From assembly GCA_028826165.1 (NCBI GenBank), contig JAPDFW010000106.1:190001-213490 (forward strand): 23,490 bases of DNA, given 5' to 3'. The stretch is from Anaeramoeba ignava. Its lineage: Eukaryota > Metamonada > Anaeramoebidae. The notes beneath the pieces are model-generated. The model worked only from the letters and a program-made list of their open reading frames with translations, did no database searches and was not told where the DNA came from. This document shows, piece by piece, positions 1-10,985 of this stretch; position 1 is the stretch's first letter, and each line of letters starts with the position of its first letter. The position numbers were made by a program, and so were the translations under genes.

Positions 1-2689
1 ATAGGTTCAATTCCTTTTAAATTTCTAATTTCAATTTGATTTTCTATTTTATTATTTTTATTTTTGAAAATAAATTTGAAATTGATTAATTTTTTTTTGG
101 ATTTTAATTAATAATTAATAATTATTTATTTATTTATTATTTTGTAAATTTATTTAATTTTAATTTATTTTTTTGGAATTATTTTTTGATATTTTTTGGA
201 TTTAATTTTTAATTTTGAAATTCAAAAAAAAATGGAAAATAAATAATATTTAGATTTTTGGATTTATTATTATTTTTTATTTACCTTTATTAACAGCAAT
301 ATTCCATAAAGCTCCACATCCATTAATTTGAATATCTTGATTATTTGGGAAATTATTCATTGATTTAATAATAGGTTCAATTCCTTTTAAATTTCTAATT
401 TCAATTTGATTTTCTATTTTATTATTTTTATTTTTGAAAATAAATTTGAAATTGATTAATTTTTTTTTGGATTTTAATTAATAATTAATAATTATTTATT
501 TATTTATTATTTTGTAAATTTATTTAATTTTGATTTATTTTTTTGGAATTATTTTTTGGTATTTTTTGATTTAATTTTTAATTTTGAATTTCAAAAAAAA
601 ATGGAAAATAAATAATATTTAGGTTTTTGGATTTATTATTTATTTTTTATTTACCTTTATTAACAGCAATATTCCTTAAAGCTCCACATCCATTAATTTG
701 AATATCTTGATTATTTGAGAAATTATTCATTGATTTAATAATAGGTTCAATTCCTTTTAAATTTCTAATTTCAATTTGATTTTCTATTTTATTATTTTTA
801 TTTTTGAAAATAAATTTGAAATTGATTAATTTTTTTTTTGGATTTTAATTAATAATTAATATTTAATAATTATTTATTTATTATTTTGTAAATTTATTTA
901 ATTTTGATTTATTTTTTTGGAATTATTTTTTGATATTTTTTAGATTTAATTTTTAATTTTGAATTTCAAAAAAAAATGGAAAATAAATAATATTTAGGAT
1001 TTTTGGATTTATTATTATTTTTTATTTACCTTTATTATTAAAAGCAATATTCCATAAAGCTCCACATCCATTTTCTTGAATATCTTGATTATTTGAGAAA
1101 TTATTCATTGCTTTAATAATAGGTTCAATTCCTTTTAAATTTCTAATTTCAATTTGATTTTCTATTTTAATATTTTTATTTTTGAAAATAAATTTGAAAT
1201 TGATTGATTTTTTTTTTGGATTTTAATTAATAATTAATATTCAATAATTATTTATTTATTATTTTGTAAATTTATTTAATTTTGATTTATTTTTTTGGAA
1301 TTATTTTTTGATATTTTTTAGATTTAATTTTTAATTTTGAATTTCAAAAAAAAATGGAAAATAAATAATATTTAGGATTTTTGGATTTATTTTTTATTTT
1401 TTATTATTTTTTATTTACCATTATTATGCTTAGCAATATTCCTTAAAGCTCCACATCCATAATATTGAATAACTTGATTATTTGGGAAATTATTCATTGC
1501 TTTAATAATAGGTTCAATTCCTTTTAAATTTCTAATTTCAATTTGATTTTCTATTTTATTATTTTTATTTTTGAAAATAAATTTGAAATTGATTAATTTT
1601 TTTTTGGATTTTAATTAATAATTAATAATTAATAATTATTTATTTATTATTTTGTAAATTTATTTAATTTTTGGATTTATTTTTTTGGAATTATTTTTTG
1701 ATATTTTTTGATTTAATTTTTAATTTTGAATTTCAAAAAAAAATGGAAAATAAATAATATTTAGGATTTTTGTATTTATTTTTTATTTTTTATTTACCTT
1801 TATTATTAATAGCAATACTCTCTAAAGCTCCACATCCATTTTCTTGAATATCTTGATTATTTGGGAAATTATTCATTGATTTAATAATAGGTTCAATTCC
1901 TTTTAAATTTCTAATTTCAATTTGATTTTCTATTTTAATATTTTTATTTTTGAAAATAAATTTGAAATTGATTAATTTTTTTTTGGATTTTAATTAATAA
2001 TTAATAATTAATAATTATTTATTTATTATTTTGTAAATTTATTTAATTTTTGGATTTATTTTTTTGGAATTATTTTTTGATATTTTTTGATTTAATTTTT
2101 AATTTTGAATTTCAAAAAAAAATGGAAAATAAATAATATTTAGATTTTTGTATTTATTTTTTATTTTAATTTTTATTTACCTTTATTATTAATAGCAATA
2201 TTCCATAAAGCTCCACATCCATTTTCTTGAATATCTTGATTATTTGAGAAATTATTCATTGCTTTAATAATAGGTTCAATTCCTTTTAAATTTCTAATTT
2301 CAATTTGATTTTCTATTTTAATATTTTTATTTTTGAAAATAAATTTGAAATTGATTAATTTTTTTTTTGGATTTTAATTAATAATTAATATTTAATAATT
2401 ATTTATTTATTATTTTGTAAATTTATTTAATTTTGATTTATTTTTTTGGAATTATTTTTTGATATTTTTTGGATTTAATTTTTAATTTTGAATTTCAAAA
2501 AAAAATGGAAAATAAATAATATTTAGATTTTTGGATTTATTATTATTTTTTATTTACCTTCATTATTAAAAGCAATAACCCCTAAAGCTCCACATCCATT
2601 TTCTTGAATATCTTGATTATTTGGGAAATTATTCATTGCTTTAATAGTAGGTTCAATTCCTTTTAAATTTCTAATTTCAATTCTGCTTT
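1..2689 (-). CDS. ARM-repeat exons 6-13 (continuing past window edge) of the same gene
   Basis: Eight minus-strand exons: 2558..2689, 2181..2312, 1798..1929, 1419..1550, 1030..1161, 655..783, 285..413 and 1..43 (cut by the window). Each complete one is 129 or 132 nt, phase 1 at both ends, and encodes one ARM-type repeat: ENQIEIRNLKG, GIEPIIK(S/A)MNNF, then NNQDIQ-x-x-GCGAL-x-NIA. No complete exon contains an in-frame stop. Introns are 241-257 nt, start GTAAATA and end in AAAATAG. The 129/132 difference is one Asn codon after the NIA motif. The 3' end of the gene lies outside the window. The exons would act as a modular binding scaffold. Expression depends on removing a 12.3-kb intron (2690..15026) that holds the transposon, so this half may be silenced in this allele. 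An independent start here is unlikely, because no start codon or promoter-like break is visible. Confidence 0.72.
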
Positions 2690-2735
2690 CTATTTTATTA
2701 TTTTTATTTTTGAAAATAAATTTGAAATTGATTAA

Positions 2736-2744
2736 TTTTTTTGG
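2736..2744. other. Candidate left target-site duplication (9 bp)
   Basis: TTTTTTTGG, repeated at 14826..14834 on the other side of the element. The intact introns of sister units contain the same site once, inside a T-run of 8-10 bases followed by GGATTTT. Because the sequence is mostly T, the exact length is ambiguous. Confidence 0.6.
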
Positions 2745-2800
2745 AAATAGGAATTTTGCCTATTTTGATCTACTGCCTACTATTGTCTATTTTTCATCTT
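2745..2800 (+). repeat. Left terminal inverted repeat of the transposon
   Basis: Contains the core 2759..2779, which is the exact reverse complement of 14785..14805. Outside the core, an AT-rich stretch with TAGG and AATTTTG pairs imperfectly with the right end. Inside it, TCTATTTTTC pairs loosely with TCTACTTTTT of the right end. MULE terminal repeats bind the transposase. Confidence 0.85.
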
Positions 2801-5689
2801 AAATAAAATATCAATTTTTTTCAATATGTTTAACTTTTTATTCAATTTCAAAATCTTCTTTATTTTTTAATTTAAAAACATTTTACTGCACAATTTTTAA
2901 TTTTACTTTTTTTATAAATCCAGAATAATAATAAAAAATAGCCAACTTTTTTTTCAAATATCCACAATAAGTAAAAATGAATAGGTCAAGAGGAATCTTT
3001 TTTGGATTAAATCAAAATTGAGATGTTTTATTTCAAATAAATTATTTATTTTATTTAAAATCAAAATTGATTTTTTTTTGATATCACAAATTTTCAATTA
3101 AATTTTCCTTTTGTTTTTATGAAAAAATATTTTATCACAGATTAATGATTTTGGTAAAAAGGGTTATTTTTAAATAATTATAATTTTCTTAAATTTAATG
3201 ATTTAAATGAAAAATATGAGGTCAATCTCAATTTATCTGAAATTGCCTAAAGTCTGAAATTGCCCAAATTTTTTGATAATCAAAATAACGATTTTTTTCA
3301 ATACATTTGAATGATTATTTAATTAATAAATTTCTTTTATTTAATGATCTTAATTCAAAAATAAAAATAATTTTGAATCTCCAGTTTTCAATTTGATTTT
3401 TTCAAATTAGATTTTCTTTCACTCTCTGAAAATTATTCAGATTTTAAAAAGGTTTTAAACTTAATTCAAGATTAGATTTATTATCTATGAATTCTTTAAA
3501 TTTATATTTAAAGTTTAGAATTGAGAGAAACTTAACTCAATTTGAATTTGAAGAAAACTGAATTATTTTTTTTTTCTTAATTTTGTGGAATTTTAGTGGA
3601 ATAAACCTATCACTTTTTTTTTAATCATTTATATCTAATTAATGAATAAAAAAAGATCTAAGAGATATTTTTGAATTCATAATCAATTTTCTTATAAATA
3701 AAATATTAAAGGAATAATTTATTTTTTTTTTTTTTGGTTTTTTTCTCGTTTTCCAAAATGCTTTTTTTTTACAATTTCTTGGTTTGAGACAATTGCAAAT
3801 AAATAAAAATATCTCAAATTCCAAAATCAGTTCTCAACTTTTTATTTATTAATAATTGTAAAAAATTAATTTATTTTTTTTTTGATTGGAAAAAGAAAAT
3901 TTCATTTTTTTTCTTGTTTCTTTTAAAAAATTTTTTAATTTAATTTTCTAAACTTTTTCAATTTCTCATTTTATTATGAATTCTTATTATTTTATAAATT
4001 ATTTGAATTTCAAATTTTGTTTATAATTTAAATTAAGAATCAAAAATAAAATGAAAATGAAAAATTAATTTAAATGTTTTTAAAATAATTTTTAATTTAA
4101 AATTAATAAATTAAACAAATATTCTTTTTTAAGAGAGTATTTTAATTAAAATTTATAAATATATTATAATTTAAAATTATTTAAAATAATGGAAATAAAG
4201 TAATCAAATTAATTTAATATTTATTGAAAATGAATATTATTGATAATTTAAATATTAAAATTGAAATCATTAAAACTAAAAATCTAAATAAATAAACATT
4301 AACAATTTATAATTTAAAGAATCAATTTAATTATATTATCAAATATTTATTATCCAGGATAAACAATAAAATTAATATTAATTATTTTTATTATAATAAA
4401 CCAAATATCCATATTTTTGAATTAAATTGAATAAGTATTTTTCATTAAAAATTATATTCAGATAATTTTAAGAAAATTAAATTTTTTTTTTAAAAAGGAA
4501 AATTTAAATAAATAATTTAAAATCAAAAAGTTATTGAATTATTTTTTTTTAAGTTTTTTTTATATAAAATATTTAATTAATTTTGGAAAGTTTTTTAACT
4601 CTTTATTTCCTTTTAAATTATTGTTATTTTATAAATGATTTTATTTCCAAATTCTTTTTATAATTTTAATAAAAATCAAAATGAAAATTGGAATGAAAAT
4701 TGCAAATTATTTTTTTTCATTTTTTAATTTAATTTCAATTATAAAACAAAGAATCAAACAAATATTCTTTTATAAATCAATGTTTTAATTAATATTTCTA
4801 AATATAATATTATTTGAAATTATTGAAAATTCTTCCAAAAAATTAGTTCCTTTTCTTTTTGATTTATTTAAATTAAAATTTATTTATATTTGGAAATAAA
4901 AAAATTAAAATCATTTTCATTAAATCTTAAGTTAATAAATATTCACAAATACAATCATTTCAATCAAAATATAAACCAATTCTTATCTTTTTAAAATAAT
5001 TTTTTTTTACATTTTCTTATTTCAAATTATTAAAAAGGAAAAATTTGAAGATAATTTGTTTTATTTATAATCAAATAATAAATAATTAATTATATTAAAT
5101 TTATTTGAAAATCCATTTTTAAATAAATTTATGTAATTCTTATTCTTTATTGATGATTTCATTGATTTATTCCATAAATATAAAGAAAAAAGGTTCAATT
5201 TAAAAATTGTTTTTTTTTCTATCCAACAAATTTAACCACATTTGATTTTGATAATAAATTGATGAATAAAATAAAGAATAGATGAAATTTCTTATCAAAA
5301 CTTCTTTAAAACAAAACCCAATAATTTTAATATTGTTTTAGTATATTTTCAACAGAAAAAATTTATCTTCAAAAAATGTTTCATTTTAATTCTTTTTCTT
5401 TTTCCAATTTGATTTGAATAATTTCCATTTTGTTTTTTGAATTTTTGATTTAAATTCATTAGTATTATATATGATGTTCTTTTTATTTTTTCAGTTTGTT
5501 TTTTTAATTAAGATTTTTGTTTTCTGATCCAATATATTTACAGTTTTCTTTTTCCTTTTTCATCCTGATTATTCTTTACGAATTCATAATTTACATTTTA
5601 ATTCTTGTTTTCTTTTTCAAGCTTTTTTTGGATAATGATATAAGAATTCAATCTTGAAATTATTGAAAATAACATTTAGAATCAATTTT
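2801..5689. other. Left arm of the element: no recognisable gene
   Basis: About 2.9 kb of AT-rich DNA with stops in all frames. Only short chance frames are present (such as 3639..3824 on minus, Lys/Phe-rich). It contains a faint, degenerate direct duplication: about 3937..4185 resembles about 4570..4815 (shared AAACAAATATTCTTTT and neighbouring AT-rich text). The part near 5370-5640 is purine-rich on the minus strand but riddled with stops. I cannot assign a function. Confidence 0.6.
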
Positions 5690-7694
5690 TTAAATTATTA
5701 ATTAAATTATTTATTAAATTATTAATTAAATTATTTATTAAATTATTAATTAAATTATTTATTAAATTATTAATTAAATTATTTATTAATTTATTAATTA
5801 AATTATTTATTAAATTATTTATTAAATTATTAATTAAATTATTAATTAAATTATTAATTAAATTATTTATTAATTTATTAATTAAATTATTTATTAAATT
5901 ATTAATTAAATTATTTATTAAATTATTAATTAAATTATTAATTAAATTATTAATTAAATTATTAATTAAATTATTAATTAAATTATTTATTAAATTATTT
6001 ATTAAATTATTTATTAAATTATTTATTAAATTATTAATTAAATTATTTATTAAATTATTAATTAAATTATTTATTAAATTATTTATTAAATTATTTATTA
6101 AATTATTTATTAAATTATTAATTAAATTATTTATTAAATTATTTATTAAATTATTTATTAAATTATTAATTAAATTATTAATTAAATTATTAATTAAATT
6201 ATTTATTAAATTATTAATTAAATTATTAATTAAATTATTTATTAAATTATTTATTAAATTATTTATTAAATTATTTATTAAATTATTTATTAAATTATTA
6301 ATTAAATTATTGATTAAATTATTTATTAAATTATTTATTAAATTATTAATTAAATTATTAATTAAATTATTTATTAATTTATTTATTAATTTATTTATTA
6401 AATTATTTATTAAATTATTTATTAAATTATTTATTAAATTATTTATTAAATTATTAATTAAATTATTAATTAAATTATTAATTAATTTATTAATTAAATT
6501 ATTTATTAAATTATTTATTAAATTATTTATTAAATTATTAATTAAATTATTTATTAAATTATTAATTAAATTATTTATTAAATTATTTATTAAATTATTT
6601 ATTAAATTATTAATTAAATTATTAATTAAATTATTAATTAAATTATTTATTAAATTATTTATTAAATTATTAATTAAATTATTTATTAAATTATTAATTA
6701 AATTATTTATTAAATTATTAATTAAATTATTTATTAAATTATTTATTAAATTATTTATTAAATTATTTATTAAATTATTTATTAAATTATTAATTAAATT
6801 ATTAATTAAATTATTAATTAAATTATTTATTAAATTATTTATTAAATTATTAATTAAATTATTAATTAAATTATTTATTAAATTATTTATTAAATTATTA
6901 ATTAAATTATTTATTAAATTATTTATTAAATTATTTATTAAATTATTTATTAAATTATTAATTAAATTATTTATTAAATTATTAATTAAATTATTTATTA
7001 AATTATTTATTAAATTATTTATTAAATTATTTATTAAATTATTTATTAAATTATTAATTAAATTATAATTAAATTATTTATTAAATTATTTATTAAATTA
7101 TTAATTAAATTATTAATTAAATTATTAATTAAATTATTAATTAAATTTTATTAAATTATTAATTAAATTATTTATTAAATTATTTATTAAATTATTTATT
7201 AAATTATTTATTAAATTATTTATTAAATTATTTATTAAATTATTTATTAAATTATTTATTAAATTATTTATTAAATTATTATTAAATTATTTATTAAATT
7301 ATTTATTAAATTATTAATTAATTTATTTATTAAATTATTTATTAAATTATTTATTAAATTATTTATTAAATTATTTATTAAATTATTAATTAAATTATTT
7401 ATTAAATTATTAATTAAATTATTTATTAAATTATTAATTAAATTATTAATTAAATTATTAATTAAATTATTTATTAAATTATTAATTAAATTATTAATTA
7501 AATTATTTATTAAATTATTTATTAAATTATTTATTAAATTATTAATTAATTTATTTATTAAATTATTTATTAAATTATTTATTAAATAATTTATTAAATT
7601 ATTAATTAAATTATTAATTAAATTATTAATTAAATTATTAATTAAATTATTTATTAAATTATTTATTAAATTATTTATTAAATTATTTATTAAA
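5690..7694. repeat. 2-kb 12-bp minisatellite, unit ATTAAATTATT(T/A)
   Basis: About 165 head-to-tail copies of a 12-bp unit whose last base is either T or A. A minor variant (ATTAATTTATT-) occurs at several places, for example in 6361-6420. A-type units followed by the next unit create the palindrome TTAATTAA. The array stays in 12-bp phase over long stretches and slips at about 7065, 7147 and 7278. The open frame 6310..7068 (Ile-Lys-Leu-Phe/Leu repeats) exists only because a 12-bp repeat cannot introduce stops. I do not regard it as a gene. Confidence 0.95.
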
Positions 7695-8842
7695 GAAAAT
7701 GTTTATACAAATTCTAAATAAAACGAAATAAGTAAATCAAAGAATATGCACAAAAAAAAAGCACTGAAAACAAAAGAACACAAATAAAAATGAAAAAATG
7801 AAAAAATGAAAAAATGAAAAAATGAAAAAATGAAAAAATGAAAAAATGAAAAAAATGAAAAAATGTTTTTTTTTGTAAAAATTTAGTAAATGATTTAACT
7901 TGGAATTTAGAAAAGATTTTTTAAATGAATATCTATTCAAAAGATATTTCAATAACTATATAACTTTAATAACAATTTGAAAAAATAAAAAAATTTGGAT
8001 TTTCAAATAAAACAATGATTAATGATTTTTTAATTACAAATAATATTATAAATTATAATTAAAAGTATATTTAAGAAAGAATATATTGATTAGAATTATT
8101 ATTTTTATAAGTAATTGAAGATATAAATTTGATAAACTATTTTTAGTTAGCAAAAAAATTGGGAAAAAATTGAGAAAAAATGGATTAGAAAAAATCAATA
8201 TTTTGTTTTTTTTTTGTTCTGAATTCAACAAGAAATATTGGAAAATACTTGAATCTCTGATTAAAAATTGATTTATAGTTGTTCTATGTTAATTAAAACT
8301 AAATAATAACAAAATCCAATTTATGTTCTTTTCAATCCACAATTTAACAAAATTTGATTTTAATTAAATTTATTATTAAAGGAAGAAATCATTGAAAGGA
8401 TAATTTAAAACAAAATTATTGATTTATTATTGTTATTTCTTGAATAAAAATTTAATAAAAAATTAATCAATTTGGTTTTGGAATCTCTCAAATTTAAAAT
8501 ATTTTATTATTCGAATATCATTATTAGAATGATTAAATTATAATTCTAAATAAAGAAAATTCATCAATTCAAAATTTAAAAATGATATTCAATTATATTC
8601 TCAATTATTTATTATTTAAAGTATTCGAATAACTAAGATTTGAAATTTAACGGTTTGAATTTTTCCTTTTTTCGTTAATGATGATAAAATTAAAAAAAAC
8701 AAACAAAACAAATTTTGCAATAAAAATGAACTAAAATATCTCTCAAATCAAACTGAAAAAGCAATTCTAACAATTTCATTTTTCATTTTTTATTTTTGAT
8801 TTTATTTTTCATTTTTGATTTTTGATTTAAAAAAATTTTTTT
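7695..8842. other. Region upstream of the transposase gene, no gene seen
   Basis: AT-rich, with stops in all frames apart from short low-complexity frames on the minus strand. It probably contains the transposase promoter, but I can point to no specific motif. It begins with the edge of the minisatellite and includes the TGAAAAAA microsatellite. Confidence 0.55.
7791..7864. repeat. Microsatellite (TGAAAAAA)n
   Basis: About nine copies of an 8-bp TGAAAAAA unit, with one copy carrying an extra A. Likely a replication-slippage product. The minus-strand frame through it is Phe-rich and not convincing as a gene. Confidence 0.9.
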
Positions 8843-10291
8843 ATGAAGAAATTCAAACCTCAAATTACAATTGACGGATATCCCTTTTCCAAGAATAGAC
8901 ACAACTCTACTAATACAACTGGTTGGTATAGATGTAGAAAAAGGTGTGGAATGACTGCCAAATTGTTCTATGATCCCGATCTCCAATGCACTACAAATGG
9001 ACAGCATAAACCAACTTGCCAAAGGATAAGTCAATCCAGAGAAGTTGCAGATTTGTGGAATTTAGTGGAGGAATTAGCGCTGGATAATATTTTCACTCCT
9101 GATAGAGTATATAGAGAAATGTGTGTAAGAATTGATTCAGATTTAGAAAAAGCTTATATTACTCCATCTCATCAAGAAGTTAAGAACTATGTAAAGAACA
9201 TCAGATTGCCATCTGGAAAAAAGAAGAAGAAGAAGATTTCCAGAATTTCAAATCACCAAACTCTTTCCAAGACAGATTTTCTCAGAGTGGAGCAAATGTC
9301 ACCATTTAATATTTATATATGGGCTAGTAGTTCTATGATTTACAATTTAAGCTTGGCTGAACAAATTTTCATAGATGGGACTTTTAAAGTGGCTCCAAAA
9401 GGATTTAAACAAATGATAGTCGTTATGGCCAAATTACCCAAACTCAATTTGTTTTATCCTGTCTTATATGGTTTAACTGAAACTAAATCATACCAAAACT
9501 ACTTAATTTTCTTTGCTCAGCTTCTCGGTCTAATTCCATATCTTAATCCAGATTATATAACGATTGATTTTGAATTGAATTTGAAAAAGTCACTGGATCG
9601 GATTTTTCCTAACTCAAAAATCATTGGGTGTTATTTTCATTATTGTCAATGTTTAAATAGAAAATTTCAAGAACTAGGATTGAATGAACCTATACATAAA
9701 AAATTAAAAAGAAAGTTACAAAAACTACCATTTGTGCCTCAAGAAAATATCTTAGATAAAGTAAAAAAGCTCAAAAAAAAATTTCCGAATCAGGAAAGAG
9801 TGTTTAGATATTTCCGTACAACTTTTATGTCTGATCTCAGATCACAGATGTGGAACTATAGTGAACTGCCTAAGGAAATAAAAAGAACCAATGGATGTGT
9901 CGAGCGTTATAACAGGAGATTAAATGATATTTTCCCCACACCAAGAACAAATTTGGAGTCATTCTCTGCGCATCTAGCACAAGAAGAAAAGTATTGGCAA
10001 ACAAGATTGTCTACCACAATATCGAGAGATGGAAATTTTGATTTCAGTTCTGAAAATTCAAATTCAAATTCAAATTCAAATTCAAATTCAAATTCACTTT
10101 TTCTCAATCATCCATATTTAGATCCTGATTTTGAAATTGATGAAGATTTTGAATTTGATGAAGATTTTGAGTTTCTTTCAGATTCAGATTCAGATTCAGA
10201 TTCAGATTCAGATTCAGATTCAGATTCAGATTATACGAATTCCCAAATATCCAAACAACAATTTGCAAAAGAAAATGAAAAAGAAAAATGA
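8843..10291 (+). CDS. MULE-family transposase with FLYWCH-type zinc finger (frame-broken 3' end)
   Basis: Cut-and-paste transposase of the Mutator-like superfamily, 482 residues before a premature stop. Residues 7-59 form a FLYWCH-type zinc finger: DGYPF, then WYRC (W28, C31), C35, and NGQHKPTC (H55, C59), which would bind DNA. The MULE catalytic core spans about 170-365: IFIDGTFK (D178), ITIDFE (D242), GCYFHYCQ (C263, H266) and NGCVERYNRRLN (E354), matching the family's DDE triad and CxxH motif. The ATG at 8843 is chosen because the zinc finger begins directly after it. After residue 400 the protein becomes Asn-Ser, then Asp-Ser repeats. GC content is visibly higher than in the host genes, with C/G-ending codons. 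The frame ends at TGA 10289..10291, just after an A-run (10284..10288). Coding-like sequence continues in the next frame. The core is intact, so activity is possible if the tail is dispensable. Confidence 0.92.
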   Translation: MKKFKPQITIDGYPFSKNRHNSTNTTGWYRCRKRCGMTAKLFYDPDLQCTTNGQHKPTCQRISQSREVADLWNLVEELALDNIFTPDRVYREMCVRIDSDLEKAYITPSHQEVKNYVKNIRLPSGKKKKKKISRISNHQTLSKTDFLRVEQMSPFNIYIWASSSMIYNLSLAEQIFIDGTFKVAPKGFKQMIVVMAKLPKLNLFYPVLYGLTETKSYQNYLIFFAQLLGLIPYLNPDYITIDFELNLKKSLDRIFPNSKIIGCYFHYCQCLNRKFQELGLNEPIHKKLKRKLQKLPFVPQENILDKVKKLKKKFPNQERVFRYFRTTFMSDLRSQMWNYSELPKEIKRTNGCVERYNRRLNDIFPTPRTNLESFSAHLAQEEKYWQTRLSTTISRDGNFDFSSENSNSNSNSNSNSNSLFLNHPYLDPDFEIDEDFEFDEDFEFLSDSDSDSDSDSDSDSDSDYTNSQISKQQFAKENEKEK

Positions 10292-10960
10292 AAAAGAAAA
10301 AGAAAAAGAAAAAGAAAAAGAAAAAGAAAAAAATGAAAAACAAAATGAAAAACAAAAACAAAAACAAAAACAAAATGAAAAACAAAAACAAAATGAAAAA
10401 GAAAAAGAAAAAGAAAAAGAAAAAGAAAAACCCACAAGAAAAACAAGAAGCAAAACAATATCAAACCAAAAACAAAAACAAAAACAAAAACAAAATGAAA
10501 ATGAAAAAGAAAAAGAAAAAGAAAAAAAGAAAAAGGAAACAGATGTTGGTATTGAGTCTAATATTGATTTTAGTTCCATTTCGAAAACTAATTCAATTTT
10601 AAAATCAAAAAAAATTCTACAAAGAAAATCAAAAAGAATCCCAAAAAGAAATGATGATTACAATTTAAATATTTTGAATTCAAATTCACATTCAGAAAAA
10701 GGAAAAAAAAGAAAGCTAAAATTAAAACCAAAATCAAAATCAAAATCAAAATCAAAACCAAAATCAAAATCAAAATTAAAATCAAATTCAAAATCAAAAT
10801 CAAAATCAAGATCAGAATCAGAATCAGATTCAGATTCAGATTCGAATTCAGATTCAAATTCAAATTCAGATTCAAATTCAAATTCAAATTCAGATTCAGA
10901 TTCAGATTCAGATTCAGATTTCAAATCAAGATCAAATTCAAATTCTGAAACAGATTCAGA
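10025..10960 (+). repeat. Hexanucleotide repeats in the transposase tail
   Basis: Runs of AATTCA, GATTCA, GAAAAA, CAAAAA and TCAAAA units encode Asn-Ser, Asp-Ser, Lys-Glu, Lys-Gln and Lys-Ser tracts. Such runs are prone to length change and are the setting of the frame break near 10288. The many overlapping frames on both strands here are by-products of 6-bp periodicity. Confidence 0.9.
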
Positions 10961-10970
10961 TGAGGATTAA
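10292..10970 (+). pseudogene. Out-of-frame continuation of the transposase C-terminal tail
   Basis: In the frame one step over from the transposase, an open stretch runs to TAA 10968..10970. It contains Lys-Glu and Lys-Gln repeats, then ordinary-looking segments (PTRKTRSKTISN; TDVGIESNIDFSS; KSKRIPKRNDDYN), then Lys-Ser and Ser-Asp repeats. The preceding GAAAATG pattern has four As, but the copy at 10283..10290 has five. One extra A in this run would explain the frame change. If the two parts were once one frame, the protein would be about 709 residues. It could be a real mutation, a consensus-sequence error in a homopolymer, or slippage at expression. No independent start with good context is evident. 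Confidence 0.6.
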
Positions 10971-10971
10971 A

Positions 10972-10985
10972 AAGGGAAATCCCTT
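10972..10985 (+). terminator. Short hairpin just after the tail stop codon
   Basis: AAGGGA and TCCCTT form a 6-bp perfect stem with an AA loop, one base after the TAA at 10970. It is the only GC-containing stem nearby. A role in 3'-end formation is a guess, and eukaryotic genes do not normally use hairpin terminators. Confidence 0.2.

Larger units (their letters stand above)
1..2744 (-). repeat. Tandem array of ~370-bp exon+intron units (7 full plus partial)
   Basis: Each unit is one ARM exon plus one intron. Unit starts recur at about 370-bp steps (exon starts at 413, 783, 1161, 1550, 1929, 2312 and 2689). Intron sequence is near-identical between units, including the segments around GGAAAATAAATAATATTTAG (seen on plus as its reverse complement) and the T-run followed by GGATTTTAATTAATAATTAA. 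Differences concentrate in the exon's 3' third. The array resumes at 14826 beyond the insertion and decays at its 5' end near 15790. Confidence 0.95.

Noticed and set aside
1-2744. CRISPR-like regular spacing of repeats
   Set aside because: The repeated units are about 370 bp and contain spliceable exons with protein similarity. There are no short repeats with unique spacers, and the genome is eukaryotic.
3639-3824. 61-codon minus-strand frame in the left arm
   Set aside because: Lys/Phe/Ile-rich, with no domain, repeat or supporting context. Expected by chance in this composition.
6310-7068. 252-codon plus-strand frame of Ile-Lys-Leu-Phe/Leu repeats
   Set aside because: It is the translation of a 12-bp minisatellite whose unit length is a multiple of three. 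The frame is lost where units slip, and there is no non-repeat domain.
7737-8231. Two short minus-strand frames (7737..7952 and 8046..8231)
   Set aside because: The first runs through the TGAAAAAA microsatellite and the second is Ile/Phe/Asn-rich AT text. Neither shows family similarity.
8783-9034. Minus-strand 83-codon frame opposite the transposase start
   Set aside because: It overlaps the zinc-finger coding sequence in antisense and has no family resemblance.
10104-10924. Several overlapping frames on both strands rich in Phe, Leu-Asn, Ile-Leu or Glu-Ser
   Set aside because: They are shadows of the 6-bp repeats in the transposase tail, without independent domain content or start context.
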